A DNA stretch of 5,491 nt from the NCBI GenBank assembly GCA_964617665.1, contig CAZUAH010000794.1, positions 1 to 5,491 of the forward strand. The letters are read 5' to 3'. The notes beneath the pieces were generated by a model, which saw only the letters and a program-made list of their open reading frames with translations, searched no databases and was not told the DNA's origin. The first letter of the stretch is position 1. Each line of letters begins with the position of its first letter. A program made the translations under genes and the position numbers. The DNA comes from JADHUC01 sp964617665. Lineage in GTDB: Bacteria; Planctomycetota; Planctomycetia; Pirellulales; Pirellulaceae. Shown piece by piece: positions 1 to 5,491 of the stretch.

Positions 1-143
1 AGGACCACAAAGAGTACTTTGCGGAAGCAACCGAAGCCTACTTCTACCGCAACGACTTCTACCCATTTGTGCGAGCGGAGTTGAAGGAACACGATCCCAC
101 GTGTCACGACCTGTTGGTTGAGATTTGGGGGCCGCTGGAATGA
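1..143 (+). CDS. C-terminal end of a probable anthrax-lethal-factor-like (ATLF) metallopeptidase, 5' partial
   Basis: Reading from base 3, 46 codons run to a TGA at 141-143; the gene begins upstream of the window. The fragment opens with DHKEYFAEATEAYF and continues through NDFYPF to a charged end, ELKEHDP...EIWGPLE. The E-[YF]-F-A-E-A segment resembles the helix near the C-terminus of anthrax lethal factor (EFFAEAFRL), where the first Glu is the third zinc ligand of this gluzincin fold. Here those would be fragment residues E4 and E8. The HExxH zinc motif would lie upstream and cannot be seen, so activity cannot be judged. Planctomycetes have many secreted proteins with this sort of ending, from memory of the family. 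The stop lies 59 bases before the GH127 start on the same strand, so cotranscription is possible. Coding status is fairly secure; the family call is a motif-level inference from a short tail. Confidence 0.6.
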   Translation, partial: DHKEYFAEATEAYFYRNDFYPFVRAELKEHDPTCHDLLVEIWGPLE

Positions 144-202
144 CGGCGGGCGACCGCTAGACGAGATTGACACTTCTGACTGCCATATGAGTGAGGGAAC
201 AA

Positions 203-265
203 ATGAAGACAAGAGCCATTCTGAGCATCCTTGTGTTGGTCATCATTGCGTCGTCGACCCGCGCG
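203..265 (+). other. Sec signal peptide of the GH127 enzyme
   Basis: Codons 1-21 give MKTRAILSILVLVIIASSTRA: a basic start (K2, R4), an uninterrupted hydrophobic core, and a small-residue cleavage box ending T-R-A before G22-E23. No cysteine follows the cut, so it is predicted as signal peptidase I, not a lipoprotein. Confidence 0.8.
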
Positions 266-2548
266 GGCGAGGTGGCGAAAATGACGCCGGTGAACTTCAG
301 CGACGTGACGATCCAAAGCGGCTTCTGGTCGCCTCGTCAGGAGACGAATCGCAGAGTTTCGATCCCGCACAACTTGGACACGTGCGAGGAGACGGGACGG
401 CTGGATAACTTCCGGCATGCTGGCGGAGTTGACACCAAAGGTCCGTTTCGCGGTCACATCTTCCACGACTCGGATGTCTACAAGGTGCTGGAAGGCGTCG
501 CCTACTCGCTGCACACACATCCCGATCCTGAACTGGCTGAGCGACTGGACGAGATCATTGACAACATCCGTCGCTCGCAGGAGCCCGACGGCTACCTGAA
601 TACATGGTTTTCCATCAAAGAGCCGGAGAAGCGGTGGCAAAACCTTCAGCACGCCCACGAACTGTACTGTGCGGGGCACATGTTCGAGGCCGCAGTGGCC
701 CATTACTATGCGACCGATGATCGGACCTTTCTGGAAGTGGCCTGCAAGTTCGCCGACTACATCAGCAGCGTCTTCGGCACCGACAAGCGGCACGGCATTG
801 CCGGGCACCCCGAGATCGAACTTGCCCTTGTGAAACTGTGGCGAGCTACTGGCGAAGACCGCTATCTGGAATTGGCCCGTTACTTTATGGAAGAACATGG
901 CAACGATGAACATCGGAAGCTGTTCGGCGGCTACTGCCAGGATCACGCGCCGGTGCGCGAGCAGGACGAACCCGTGGGACATGCCGTTCGTTTCCTGTAC
1001 TTCTACAGCGGAGTGGCTGATCTGGCGGCTATCGACGGCGACCAAGGCTATATCGATACGATGGAACGACTCTGGCAGTTCATTGTCAACAAGAAGATGT
1101 ATGTCACGGGCGGCGTTGGTGTGCAAGGGCACGGCGAGGGGTTCGCTCGACCGTACTATCTTCCCAACTATGATGCCTACTGCGAGACATGCGCTTCGAT
1201 CGGCATGGTGTTTTGGAATCACCGGCTGGCCTTGCTGCACGGCGAGGGTCGTTTTGCCGATTTGGTCGAACGCCTGTTGTACAACGGTGCCATTTCCGGC
1301 ATGTCGCTCGACGGCTCGAAGTTCTTCTACGTCAACCCATTGGCCAGCCGTGGTAGCCACCATCGCCAGCCTTGGTACGGATGCGCGTGTTGCCCGACAA
1401 ACGTCGTCCGCTTCGTCGCTTCGCTCGGCCAGTATGTCTACGGCGCGATGGCCGATGGCGAAGGTGTGTGCGTACTGCAGTACGTCGGCGGCACGGGCAG
1501 GGTGCCACTGAAGAACGGGAAAGTACAACTCGTGCAAAACACGAGCTATCCCTGGGACGGAGCAGTGACGATCGTCGTGGAGCCTGACGTCACGGACGAG
1601 TTCACGGTACGGCTACGCATCCCCGGGTGGTGCGACGACGCGACTGTCGCCGTGAATGGCGAAGATGTGAACGCAACACCCGAAGACGGTTTCGTGTCTC
1701 TGCGACGAGCCTGGAAGGCGGGCGACACCATCACGTTGAACTTCCCAATGACCGTCCGCCAGGTGGCGTCCGATCCCAACATCGAAGAGAACGTGGGGCG
1801 ACTGGCAATCATGCGAGGGCCCGTGGTCTATTGTCTGGAAGACACTGACAACTGGTGCTACATAGACCAAGTTGCGATTCCCCAGGACGCGACGTTTGAC
1901 ACGGAATTCAAGGCCGATCTACTTGGCGGCGTCAACGTGATCAAAACAAAAGGCCGACAACAAGGCGCTGTGGAAACCGACGATGGTTTCCGCGTGGAAA
2001 GCCGCGAAGTCGATCTCACAGCGATTCCGTACTATGCGTGGGACAATCGCGAGCCAGGTCGAATGGTCGTATGGGTCCCGACCGAAATGCCCGATGCCGG
2101 AAACTCGGAGGGAGCGACGGTGGCTATCGTCGCCAGACCATCATGCTCGCATTGCGGAGGACGCGACAGCAAACTGGCCCTGAACGACAACGTCTTGCCC
2201 AAGAACTCGAACGACCACGATATCCCGCGATTCACTTGGTGGGATCATCGAGGCACGACGGAGTGGGTAGGCTACATGTTCGGGAGCCCCAAAACGCTGT
2301 CGAAAGCCGAGGTTTATTGGTTCGACGACACGGGCCGCGGACAGTGTCGCGTTCCAGCAAGCTGGCGTTTACTGTGGACAGACGGCCACGAGTGGAAACC
2401 CGTCGAGGCCACGTCGGCGTACGGTGTTGAGAAAGACAAGTTCAACCGCGTGACTTTCGAACCGATCACTGCGAAGGCCATCCGTCTTGACGTCCAACTC
2501 CAAAAGAACTTCTCCGGTGGAATTCTGGAATGGCGACTGCCGGAATGA
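203..2548 (+). CDS. Secreted GH127 family glycoside hydrolase (DUF1680; beta-L-arabinofuranosidase-like) with C-terminal discoidin-like domain
   Basis: The predicted product is 781 residues. I chose ATG 203 over in-frame GTG 191 because GAGGGA (193-198) sits just upstream as a ribosome site, and the ATG gives a clean Sec signal peptide: K2/R4, hydrophobic 5-18, likely cut after T-R-A21. Residues about 30-540 form the expected (alpha/alpha)6 catalytic domain, with family blocks HELYCAGHMFEA, GHAVRFLYFYSG and TGGVG. Known HypBA1 chemistry uses a Zn-bound cysteine nucleophile (C417) with ligands E338, C340 and C418 and acid/base E322. The equivalents here are E312 (GEGF), E328 and C330 (CETC), and C396/C397 (CACCPTN). 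The E312-E328 spacing of 16 is identical. A beta-sandwich region follows (RLAIMRGPVVYCLE). Residues about 677-781 (FTWWDHRGTTEW, VYWFDDTG, SGGILEW) form an F5/8-type-C-like module, perhaps carbohydrate binding. It likely acts in the periplasm or outside the cell on L-arabinofuranoside-type linkages. The family includes other specificities, so the exact substrate is not shown. Confidence 0.95.
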   Translation: MKTRAILSILVLVIIASSTRAGEVAKMTPVNFSDVTIQSGFWSPRQETNRRVSIPHNLDTCEETGRLDNFRHAGGVDTKGPFRGHIFHDSDVYKVLEGVAYSLHTHPDPELAERLDEIIDNIRRSQEPDGYLNTWFSIKEPEKRWQNLQHAHELYCAGHMFEAAVAHYYATDDRTFLEVACKFADYISSVFGTDKRHGIAGHPEIELALVKLWRATGEDRYLELARYFMEEHGNDEHRKLFGGYCQDHAPVREQDEPVGHAVRFLYFYSGVADLAAIDGDQGYIDTMERLWQFIVNKKMYVTGGVGVQGHGEGFARPYYLPNYDAYCETCASIGMVFWNHRLALLHGEGRFADLVERLLYNGAISGMSLDGSKFFYVNPLASRGSHHRQPWYGCACCPTNVVRFVASLGQYVYGAMADGEGVCVLQYVGGTGRVPLKNGKVQLVQNTSYPWDGAVTIVVEPDVTDEFTVRLRIPGWCDDATVAVNGEDVNATPEDGFVSLRRAWKAGDTITLNFPMTVRQVASDPNIEENVGRLAIMRGPVVYCLEDTDNWCYIDQVAIPQDATFDTEFKADLLGGVNVIKTKGRQQGAVETDDGFRVESREVDLTAIPYYAWDNREPGRMVVWVPTEMPDAGNSEGATVAIVARPSCSHCGGRDSKLALNDNVLPKNSNDHDIPRFTWWDHRGTTEWVGYMFGSPKTLSKAEVYWFDDTGRGQCRVPASWRLLWTDGHEWKPVEATSAYGVEKDKFNRVTFEPITAKAIRLDVQLQKNFSGGILEWRLPE
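2231..2545 (+). other. Discoidin / F5/8-type-C-like C-terminal module of the GH127 protein
   Basis: These codons, residues about 677-781, lie beyond the catalytic and beta-sandwich parts of GH127. Aromatic-rich strands (FTWW, TEWVGYMF, AEVYWFDD), a central SWRLLW strand and the ending IRLDVQ...SGGILEW are typical of galactose-binding-like jelly rolls appended to GH127 proteins. The linker just before it contains C648 and C651 (SCSHCGG), which could form a disulfide after export. Sugar binding is inferred; no ligand residues can be assigned from sequence alone. Confidence 0.7.
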
Positions 2549-2573
2549 AGTCGGGGCGTGATAGACTAATGAA

Positions 2574-2644
2574 GGGAGGGCGAAGCTTCTGCCGAACCGG
2601 CTTGCCGGTGCAGATATGCGGCTCGGCAAGAGCCTCGCCCTCCC
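2574..2644. repeat. Large imperfect palindrome, REP/MITE-like intergenic element
   Basis: A left arm at 2574-2599 (starts GGGAGGGCGA, ends GCCGAACCG) pairs with a right arm at 2619-2644 (starts CGGCTCGGCA, ends TCGCCCTCCC). Both arms are 26 bases, with 22 of 26 positions complementary, around a 19-base loop. At the edge of the loop, CCGGC-TT-GCCGG (2597-2608) is a second small hairpin that competes with the base of the main stem. The element fills much of the gap between the GH127 stop and the next gene. It reads as GSARASPS in one frame, a peptide I associate with spurious ORFs from dispersed planctomycete repeats; that association is memory and untested. It has no T tract directly after the stem, so if it ends transcription it is not a classical intrinsic terminator. 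It could equally be an RNA-stabilising REP structure. Confidence 0.75.
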
Positions 2645-2686
2645 GTGTTCCTGTCATGCTCAACAAGAAATGGGAGAAGACGCACC

Positions 2687-2776
2687 ATGAGCAGGCACCT
2701 AAATCGACGACGTTTTCTCGGCACAACTGCAGCTGCCGGTCTAGCTCTTTGCCGCAGCCGATTCCTGCCGGCCGCT
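2687..2776 (+). other. Twin-arginine (Tat) signal peptide
   Basis: Residues 1-30 hold RRRFLG at 7-12, matching the S/T-R-R-x-F-L-K pattern with N6 in the first place. A short, weakly hydrophobic Ala/Gly/Leu core and C22-R23-S24-R25-F26 follow, ending L-P-A-A before E31. The presence of R23 and R25 late in the core is unusual and makes the exact cut site uncertain. Confidence 0.7.
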
Positions 2777-3664
2777 GAATCGAAACCGAAAGAGGCCGCA
2801 AAGGCCAGCCTGGCTTTCACGACACAGGGAAAAGAAAACCACTTCGATACCGGCGCTCTCCGAGGAACGCTGCGGTCGCAAGGCAAATCGCTCGGATTGA
2901 CGTCCGTGGTGGACTCTGCATCTGGGACGGCGATCGCACGCGCATACGGATTATTCTCTCACTATCGGCTCCTCGACGACCGCGCTCGATACGGTCATGC
3001 CGCGTGGGATTGGGCCAGCGAAGCGCGCGTTCTACCCAGCGGAGCGGTCGAAGTGCGGTGGTCGGCGGACGACGAGCATCCGTTTGATATGAAAGCCGTC
3101 TATGGTTGGACCACTCGGAATACGCTCGATCTCACGACCACAGTGGTACCGCGAAAAGACCTCAAGAGATTCGAAGTGTTCCTGGCTTCGTATTTCGAGG
3201 GTTTCGCGACGTCGTTGGCCTATGTGGCAGCTTGCCAGAAAACAGACGGCAAGCCGCGCTTCCTAGAGGCCAAGAAGTCCTGCGGGACCTGGCAGATGTT
3301 CCCTAGCGACGACAGAGCCGTCGAGATCATCCAGGACGGCCGATGGCGACGGCCGCCAAGCCCGGTCGAATGGAAGATCATGCCCCAGCTCGCGGCACCG
3401 TTGGCTATGCGACGCGATGCAGAAAGCGGCCTGACCGGTCTAATAATGGCACCTGCCGCAGACTGCTTTGCCGTCGCGACGCCCTACGGCGAGGAGAGCC
3501 ATCGTTCACTATATCTGTCCCTATTCGGCCGAGACCTGAAATCGGGCGAAGCCGCCACCGCGCGATCACGTTTGGTCATCGGCCGCGACATGTCGGATAA
3601 ACAAGCCGTTGCGCTTTACAAATCGTATCTCGATGAACTCCGAATCGGCGCAGAACGAAGGTAA
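2687..3664 (+). CDS. Tat-exported protein of unknown function, possibly carbohydrate-active beta-sandwich
   Basis: The predicted product is 325 residues. ATG 2687 is preferred over in-frame GTG 2645 because GGGAG (2672-2676) lies 10 bases before it and a twin-arginine signal starts at once: N6-R7-R8-R9-F10-L11-G12, then TTAAAGLAL and a likely cut near P-A-A30. GTG 2645 directly abuts the palindromic repeat and would add 14 unlikely residues. The mature part begins with FDTGALRGTLRSQGKSLGLTSVV and alternates short strands (AWDW, VEVRWS, TLDLTTTVV), suggesting an all-beta fold of the mutarotase/supersandwich kind. It ends in a helix (ALYKSYLDELR). The segments SYFEGF, GTWQMFP, IIQDGRW and HRSLYLSLFGRD look like conserved blocks of a planctomycete family for which I know no established function. 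Tat use suggests export of a folded or cofactor-bearing protein. It lies downstream of GH127 on the same strand, so a role in the same carbohydrate pathway is plausible but unproven. Confidence 0.85.
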   Translation: MSRHLNRRRFLGTTAAAGLALCRSRFLPAAESKPKEAAKASLAFTTQGKENHFDTGALRGTLRSQGKSLGLTSVVDSASGTAIARAYGLFSHYRLLDDRARYGHAAWDWASEARVLPSGAVEVRWSADDEHPFDMKAVYGWTTRNTLDLTTTVVPRKDLKRFEVFLASYFEGFATSLAYVAACQKTDGKPRFLEAKKSCGTWQMFPSDDRAVEIIQDGRWRRPPSPVEWKIMPQLAAPLAMRRDAESGLTGLIMAPAADCFAVATPYGEESHRSLYLSLFGRDLKSGEAATARSRLVIGRDMSDKQAVALYKSYLDELRIGAERR

Positions 3665-3680
3665 TCGCCTCTGCACATCG

Positions 3681-3709
3681 TGGAACGATTTGGTGCATCG
3701 CTCTATAAT
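3681..3709 (+). promoter_or_regulatory. Candidate promoter for the DUF1559 gene
   Basis: A perfect TATAAT sits at 3704-3709, and TGGAAC (3681-3686) lies 17 bases upstream as a weak -35 (3 of 6 to TTGACA). Initiation would fall near G3716 or A3718, giving a leader of about 45 bases before ATG 3762. The GGAAC core could instead suggest an ECF-type -35, but the spacing is less good. An inverted repeat (3673-3696) overlaps the -35. Support is sequence match only. Confidence 0.4.
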
Positions 3710-3761
3710 CCAAGTGTAGACGCCCACTCCACCGTAGACCGAAATCGCGGGGACGAGAGCG

Positions 3762-4928
3762 ATGGAATCGGACACGGAGCATCGCAGACTCAGACCTATC
3801 GAATTGCTCGTCGTGCTGATGTGCGTCACGACGCTGCTGGCTATAATTCTGCCGGCGTGTCGGCCCAATAGTTCGCCTCGCACGACGGCCCGTCGGCGAA
3901 TCTGCTGCAACAACCTCAAAAACATCAGTCTGGCGCTGGCGAAGTATCACGAAATTCATGGAGTGTATCCCATGGGGGCGATGCACGCCGGAGATCGAAA
4001 AGACCCTCGCATTGGACCGTCTTGGTGGTACGCCATACTGCCGTGGATGGAACAAGGCCACGTGTACAACAAAATATGGCGAACGCAAACCCGCGGCTTC
4101 GAGCCCAAGAGCGTCGAGTTCACCTATGCAAGCATGCCAAATACGGAGCCGTATCAAATACAGACATTGCTCACGCAGTTCGTTCCAGACTACATGCGTT
4201 GTCCCGCCAGTCCGCTGCCTGTCATGGAACACCCAAGCGATGGCGATAATTCTCATCGTTACATTGCGATGCCATCCTACGTGGGGATCGCCGGCGGTTG
4301 TGACATTGACCCGAATTCTCCAGACTACGAACTCTGCCCGGCCAAACCGCAGACACCCGACATCTACATCAATGAACGCAAGGGCACGGGGCCAAACGGC
4401 TCCATTGTTACGTCCAGCGGCTTGCTGCCTCCGATGGAGCACATACGGATTTCGGATTGCACCGACGGCATTTCAAACACCATTATCGTCGGAGAACAGT
4501 CGGGCTGGCTCAGAAGTATCGACGCCGACAGTCGTGACAAGTTCCATGGCGATCCTGGCTGGAACACGCAAACGGACTTGAATCCGGGCGGTTGGCTATC
4601 GGGTAGCAACGTTGTCGATCCCGTCGGTCCTATCGCGTCCGACGGGCGCCCCGGAAGGTGGAAGGCGGACGTGCTTTTCAACTTGACAACCGTCCGCATG
4701 CCGCCCCAGTTCGAGAACGTCAAGCGTTTCGTGGAACAGGATGCATTGCCGGGTTGCGGCGAGGTGATGGGGCACAATAACCCGCTGCAGTCGGGGCACG
4801 CTGGAACTTGCTATGCCGCGTTCGCTGACGGATCGGTGCAGATCATCTCGTCGAGGGTCGATTTTGCCCTGCTACTGCGATTTGCGATTCGCAATGACGG
4901 ATACAACGTCAGGGTGTACCACGACTAG
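3762..4928 (+). CDS. DUF1559 family protein (H-X9-DG C-terminal motif) with degenerate pilin-like N-terminus
   Basis: The predicted product is 388 residues, within the usual size for the family. GGGGA (3749-3753) lies 8 bases before ATG 3762. Typical members begin with a type IV pilin-like signal (G-F-T-L-[IV]-E-L-L-V-V), one membrane helix, then LLPAVQAAREAARR and NNLKQ. Here E14 and the LLVV helix (about 13-31) remain, followed by C48-C49-N-N-L-K and YHEIHGVYP. However, the segment before E14 is R9-L10-R11-P12-I13, so the prepilin-peptidase Gly is missing. LLPAV has become ILPAC (C33). The body shows PSWWYAILPWMEQ, SYVGIAGG, and ISDCTDGISNTIIVGE. The C-terminal H-X9-DG signature is intact: H346, D356-G357, then SVQIISS. 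The protein is probably membrane-anchored with an exported domain; the family's function is not established. Its own promoter-like element and the 97-base gap suggest a transcription unit separate from the Tat gene. Confidence 0.93.
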   Translation: MESDTEHRRLRPIELLVVLMCVTTLLAIILPACRPNSSPRTTARRRICCNNLKNISLALAKYHEIHGVYPMGAMHAGDRKDPRIGPSWWYAILPWMEQGHVYNKIWRTQTRGFEPKSVEFTYASMPNTEPYQIQTLLTQFVPDYMRCPASPLPVMEHPSDGDNSHRYIAMPSYVGIAGGCDIDPNSPDYELCPAKPQTPDIYINERKGTGPNGSIVTSSGLLPPMEHIRISDCTDGISNTIIVGEQSGWLRSIDADSRDKFHGDPGWNTQTDLNPGGWLSGSNVVDPVGPIASDGRPGRWKADVLFNLTTVRMPPQFENVKRFVEQDALPGCGEVMGHNNPLQSGHAGTCYAAFADGSVQIISSRVDFALLLRFAIRNDGYNVRVYHD

Positions 4929-5051
4929 GCGTAGGTGGCTCGACGCGACTCAGTGCCAGTCACCCCATTCTACACCATTTTCCAGGGCCGGGAATGATGG
5001 CCTGCCTCCCACTGGGGAAACGTGCGGATCGCGGCCTCGGTGCGTGCATTG

Positions 5052-5491
5052 TCATTCCGTTTCGACCATCTGCAGCGGTGTTGTAAAGACGTAGATAGGG
5101 TGCTCCTGGTTATCGTGCGAGGATTCCAGGTGCACGACTTTGTCCGGCTGTACGCCTTTCATGTCCCACTTGTGTGACAGGATCCGCGTGCCCGGTCTCA
5201 TCTCTTGAAGTTGGGGTATCAACCTTACATTCAATTCGGGCAACAGGTATAGGAACACAACATCGGCCTCGTTTAGGTCGAGCTCGAAAATGTCTTTCTT
5301 CTGAAACTCGACCAAATGTTCGACGCGCTGCTTCTTTGCATTCTCACGAGAATCACGAACTCGCAGCGGATCGATATCATACCCGCGGCCTCGGCAACCA
5401 TAGGTTTTCGCGGCCGTTACGACAATTCTTCCGTCCCCGCTCCGGCGGCGCACTCTGCGAGCGCGTGGCCATGAAGTAGCGGCTCGGATTT
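5052..5491 (-). CDS. SAM-dependent class I methyltransferase, N-terminal part missing or beyond the window
   Basis: The minus-strand frame ends at TGA (5054-5052) and stays open to the window edge. Numbering from an in-frame GTG at 5453, motif I is S5-G6-D7-G8-R9-I10-V11-V12. The acidic end of strand 2 is G24-Y25-D26-I27-D28-P29, expected to bind the ribose of SAM, and D54-I55-F56 with D64-V65-V66 supply the adenine-side and strand-4 motifs. LYLLPELN, PGTRILSH and PDKVV are typical of small Methyltransf-like proteins common in planctomycetes; the target is unknown. Family members normally have YDLG before the S/C-G-D-G, preceded by a substrate-binding helix. Here RRR precedes it, and the upstream codons (IRAATSWPRARRV) do not resemble the family, so the true start is unclear and the gene may be truncated. 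It converges with the DUF1559 gene across 123 bases. The coding call is strong for 5052-5443 and weak beyond. Confidence 0.8.
   Translation of the reverse strand, partial: IRAATSWPRARRVRRRSGDGRIVVTAAKTYGCRGRGYDIDPLRVRDSRENAKKQRVEHLVEFQKKDIFELDLNEADVVFLYLLPELNVRLIPQLQEMRPGTRILSHKWDMKGVQPDKVVHLESSHDNQEHPIYVFTTPLQMVETE

Noticed and set aside
167..172. Perfect TTGACA before the GH127 gene
   Set aside because: No acceptable -10 lies 16-18 bases downstream (190-195 reads AGTGAG), and a start there would leave almost no leader before ATG 203. It is likely chance.
104..1537. Long open minus-strand frame (477 codons) opposite the GH127 gene
   Set aside because: It lies fully antisense to strongly conserved GH127 coding sequence, has no recognisable domain and shows a composition explained by the GC-biased codon phase of the sense gene. 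It is a shadow ORF.
3576..4442. Minus-strand open frame of 288 codons across the Tat and DUF1559 genes
   Set aside because: It spans two well-supported plus-strand genes and their gap and resembles no protein family. It is best explained as a compositional shadow.
4983..5004. Hairpin CAGGGCC / GGCCTG in the convergent gap, as a bidirectional terminator
   Set aside because: The stem is only six pairs with a bulged G, and there is no T tract on either strand after it. It is too weak to annotate; the rest of 4929-5051 shows no gene or clear signal.
5174..5479. Plus-strand ORF of 101 codons opposite the methyltransferase
   Set aside because: It is antisense to the conserved methyltransferase core, has no ribosome site or recognisable domain, and is a shadow.
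5443..5491. Plus-strand reading RRRTLRARGHEVAARI near the window edge, reminiscent of glycosyltransferase N-termini (RARGHEV)
   Set aside because: It is too short, lacks the expected preceding start and Gly-rich strand, and overlaps the opposite-strand methyltransferase frame. Arg-rich GC sequence can give this by chance.

Overview
The window looks like a piece of a Planctomycetota chromosome, probably Pirellulales-like. The base composition is moderately GC-rich. A DUF1559-family protein carries the H-X9-DG C-terminal motif that is massively expanded in that phylum. Next to it are a secreted GH127 glycoside hydrolase with a discoidin-like tail and a Tat-exported protein of a type I associate with planctomycetes. 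The lineage call is from gene content alone; no rRNA or marker gene is present.

Layout. Bases 1-143 are the 3' end of a plus-strand gene whose tail resembles the last zinc-ligand helix of anthrax-lethal-factor-like metallopeptidases. After 59 bases comes a complete GH127 (DUF1680) gene at 203-2548: Sec signal peptide, all expected zinc and catalytic residues, and a C-terminal F5/8-type-C-like module. Bases 2549-2686 hold a large imperfect palindrome (2574-2644) that looks like a dispersed REP/MITE-type element. Then comes a Tat-signal protein of unknown function (2687-3664). A short promoter-like gap (3665-3761) with a perfect TATAAT and an inverted repeat leads to a DUF1559 protein (3762-4928). 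This protein keeps the domain's terminal signature but has lost the prepilin-peptidase cleavage glycine. The last gene is convergent, on the minus strand (5052 to the window edge): a small SAM-dependent methyltransferase whose N-terminal part does not look like its family.

How they might work together. GH127 and the Tat protein point to extracytoplasmic carbohydrate processing (arabinofuranoside-type substrates for GH127), and both are exported. They are codirectional, but the palindrome between them may attenuate read-through. The DUF1559 protein appears to have its own promoter and is probably a separate surface or membrane-anchored unit. The methyltransferase is functionally unrelated as far as can be seen. 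No CRISPR, tRNA, rRNA, transposase, phage or defence gene was found. I do not see a clear undescribed multi-gene system here. The best leads are the palindromic repeat, the altered DUF1559 N-terminus and the broken-looking methyltransferase start.
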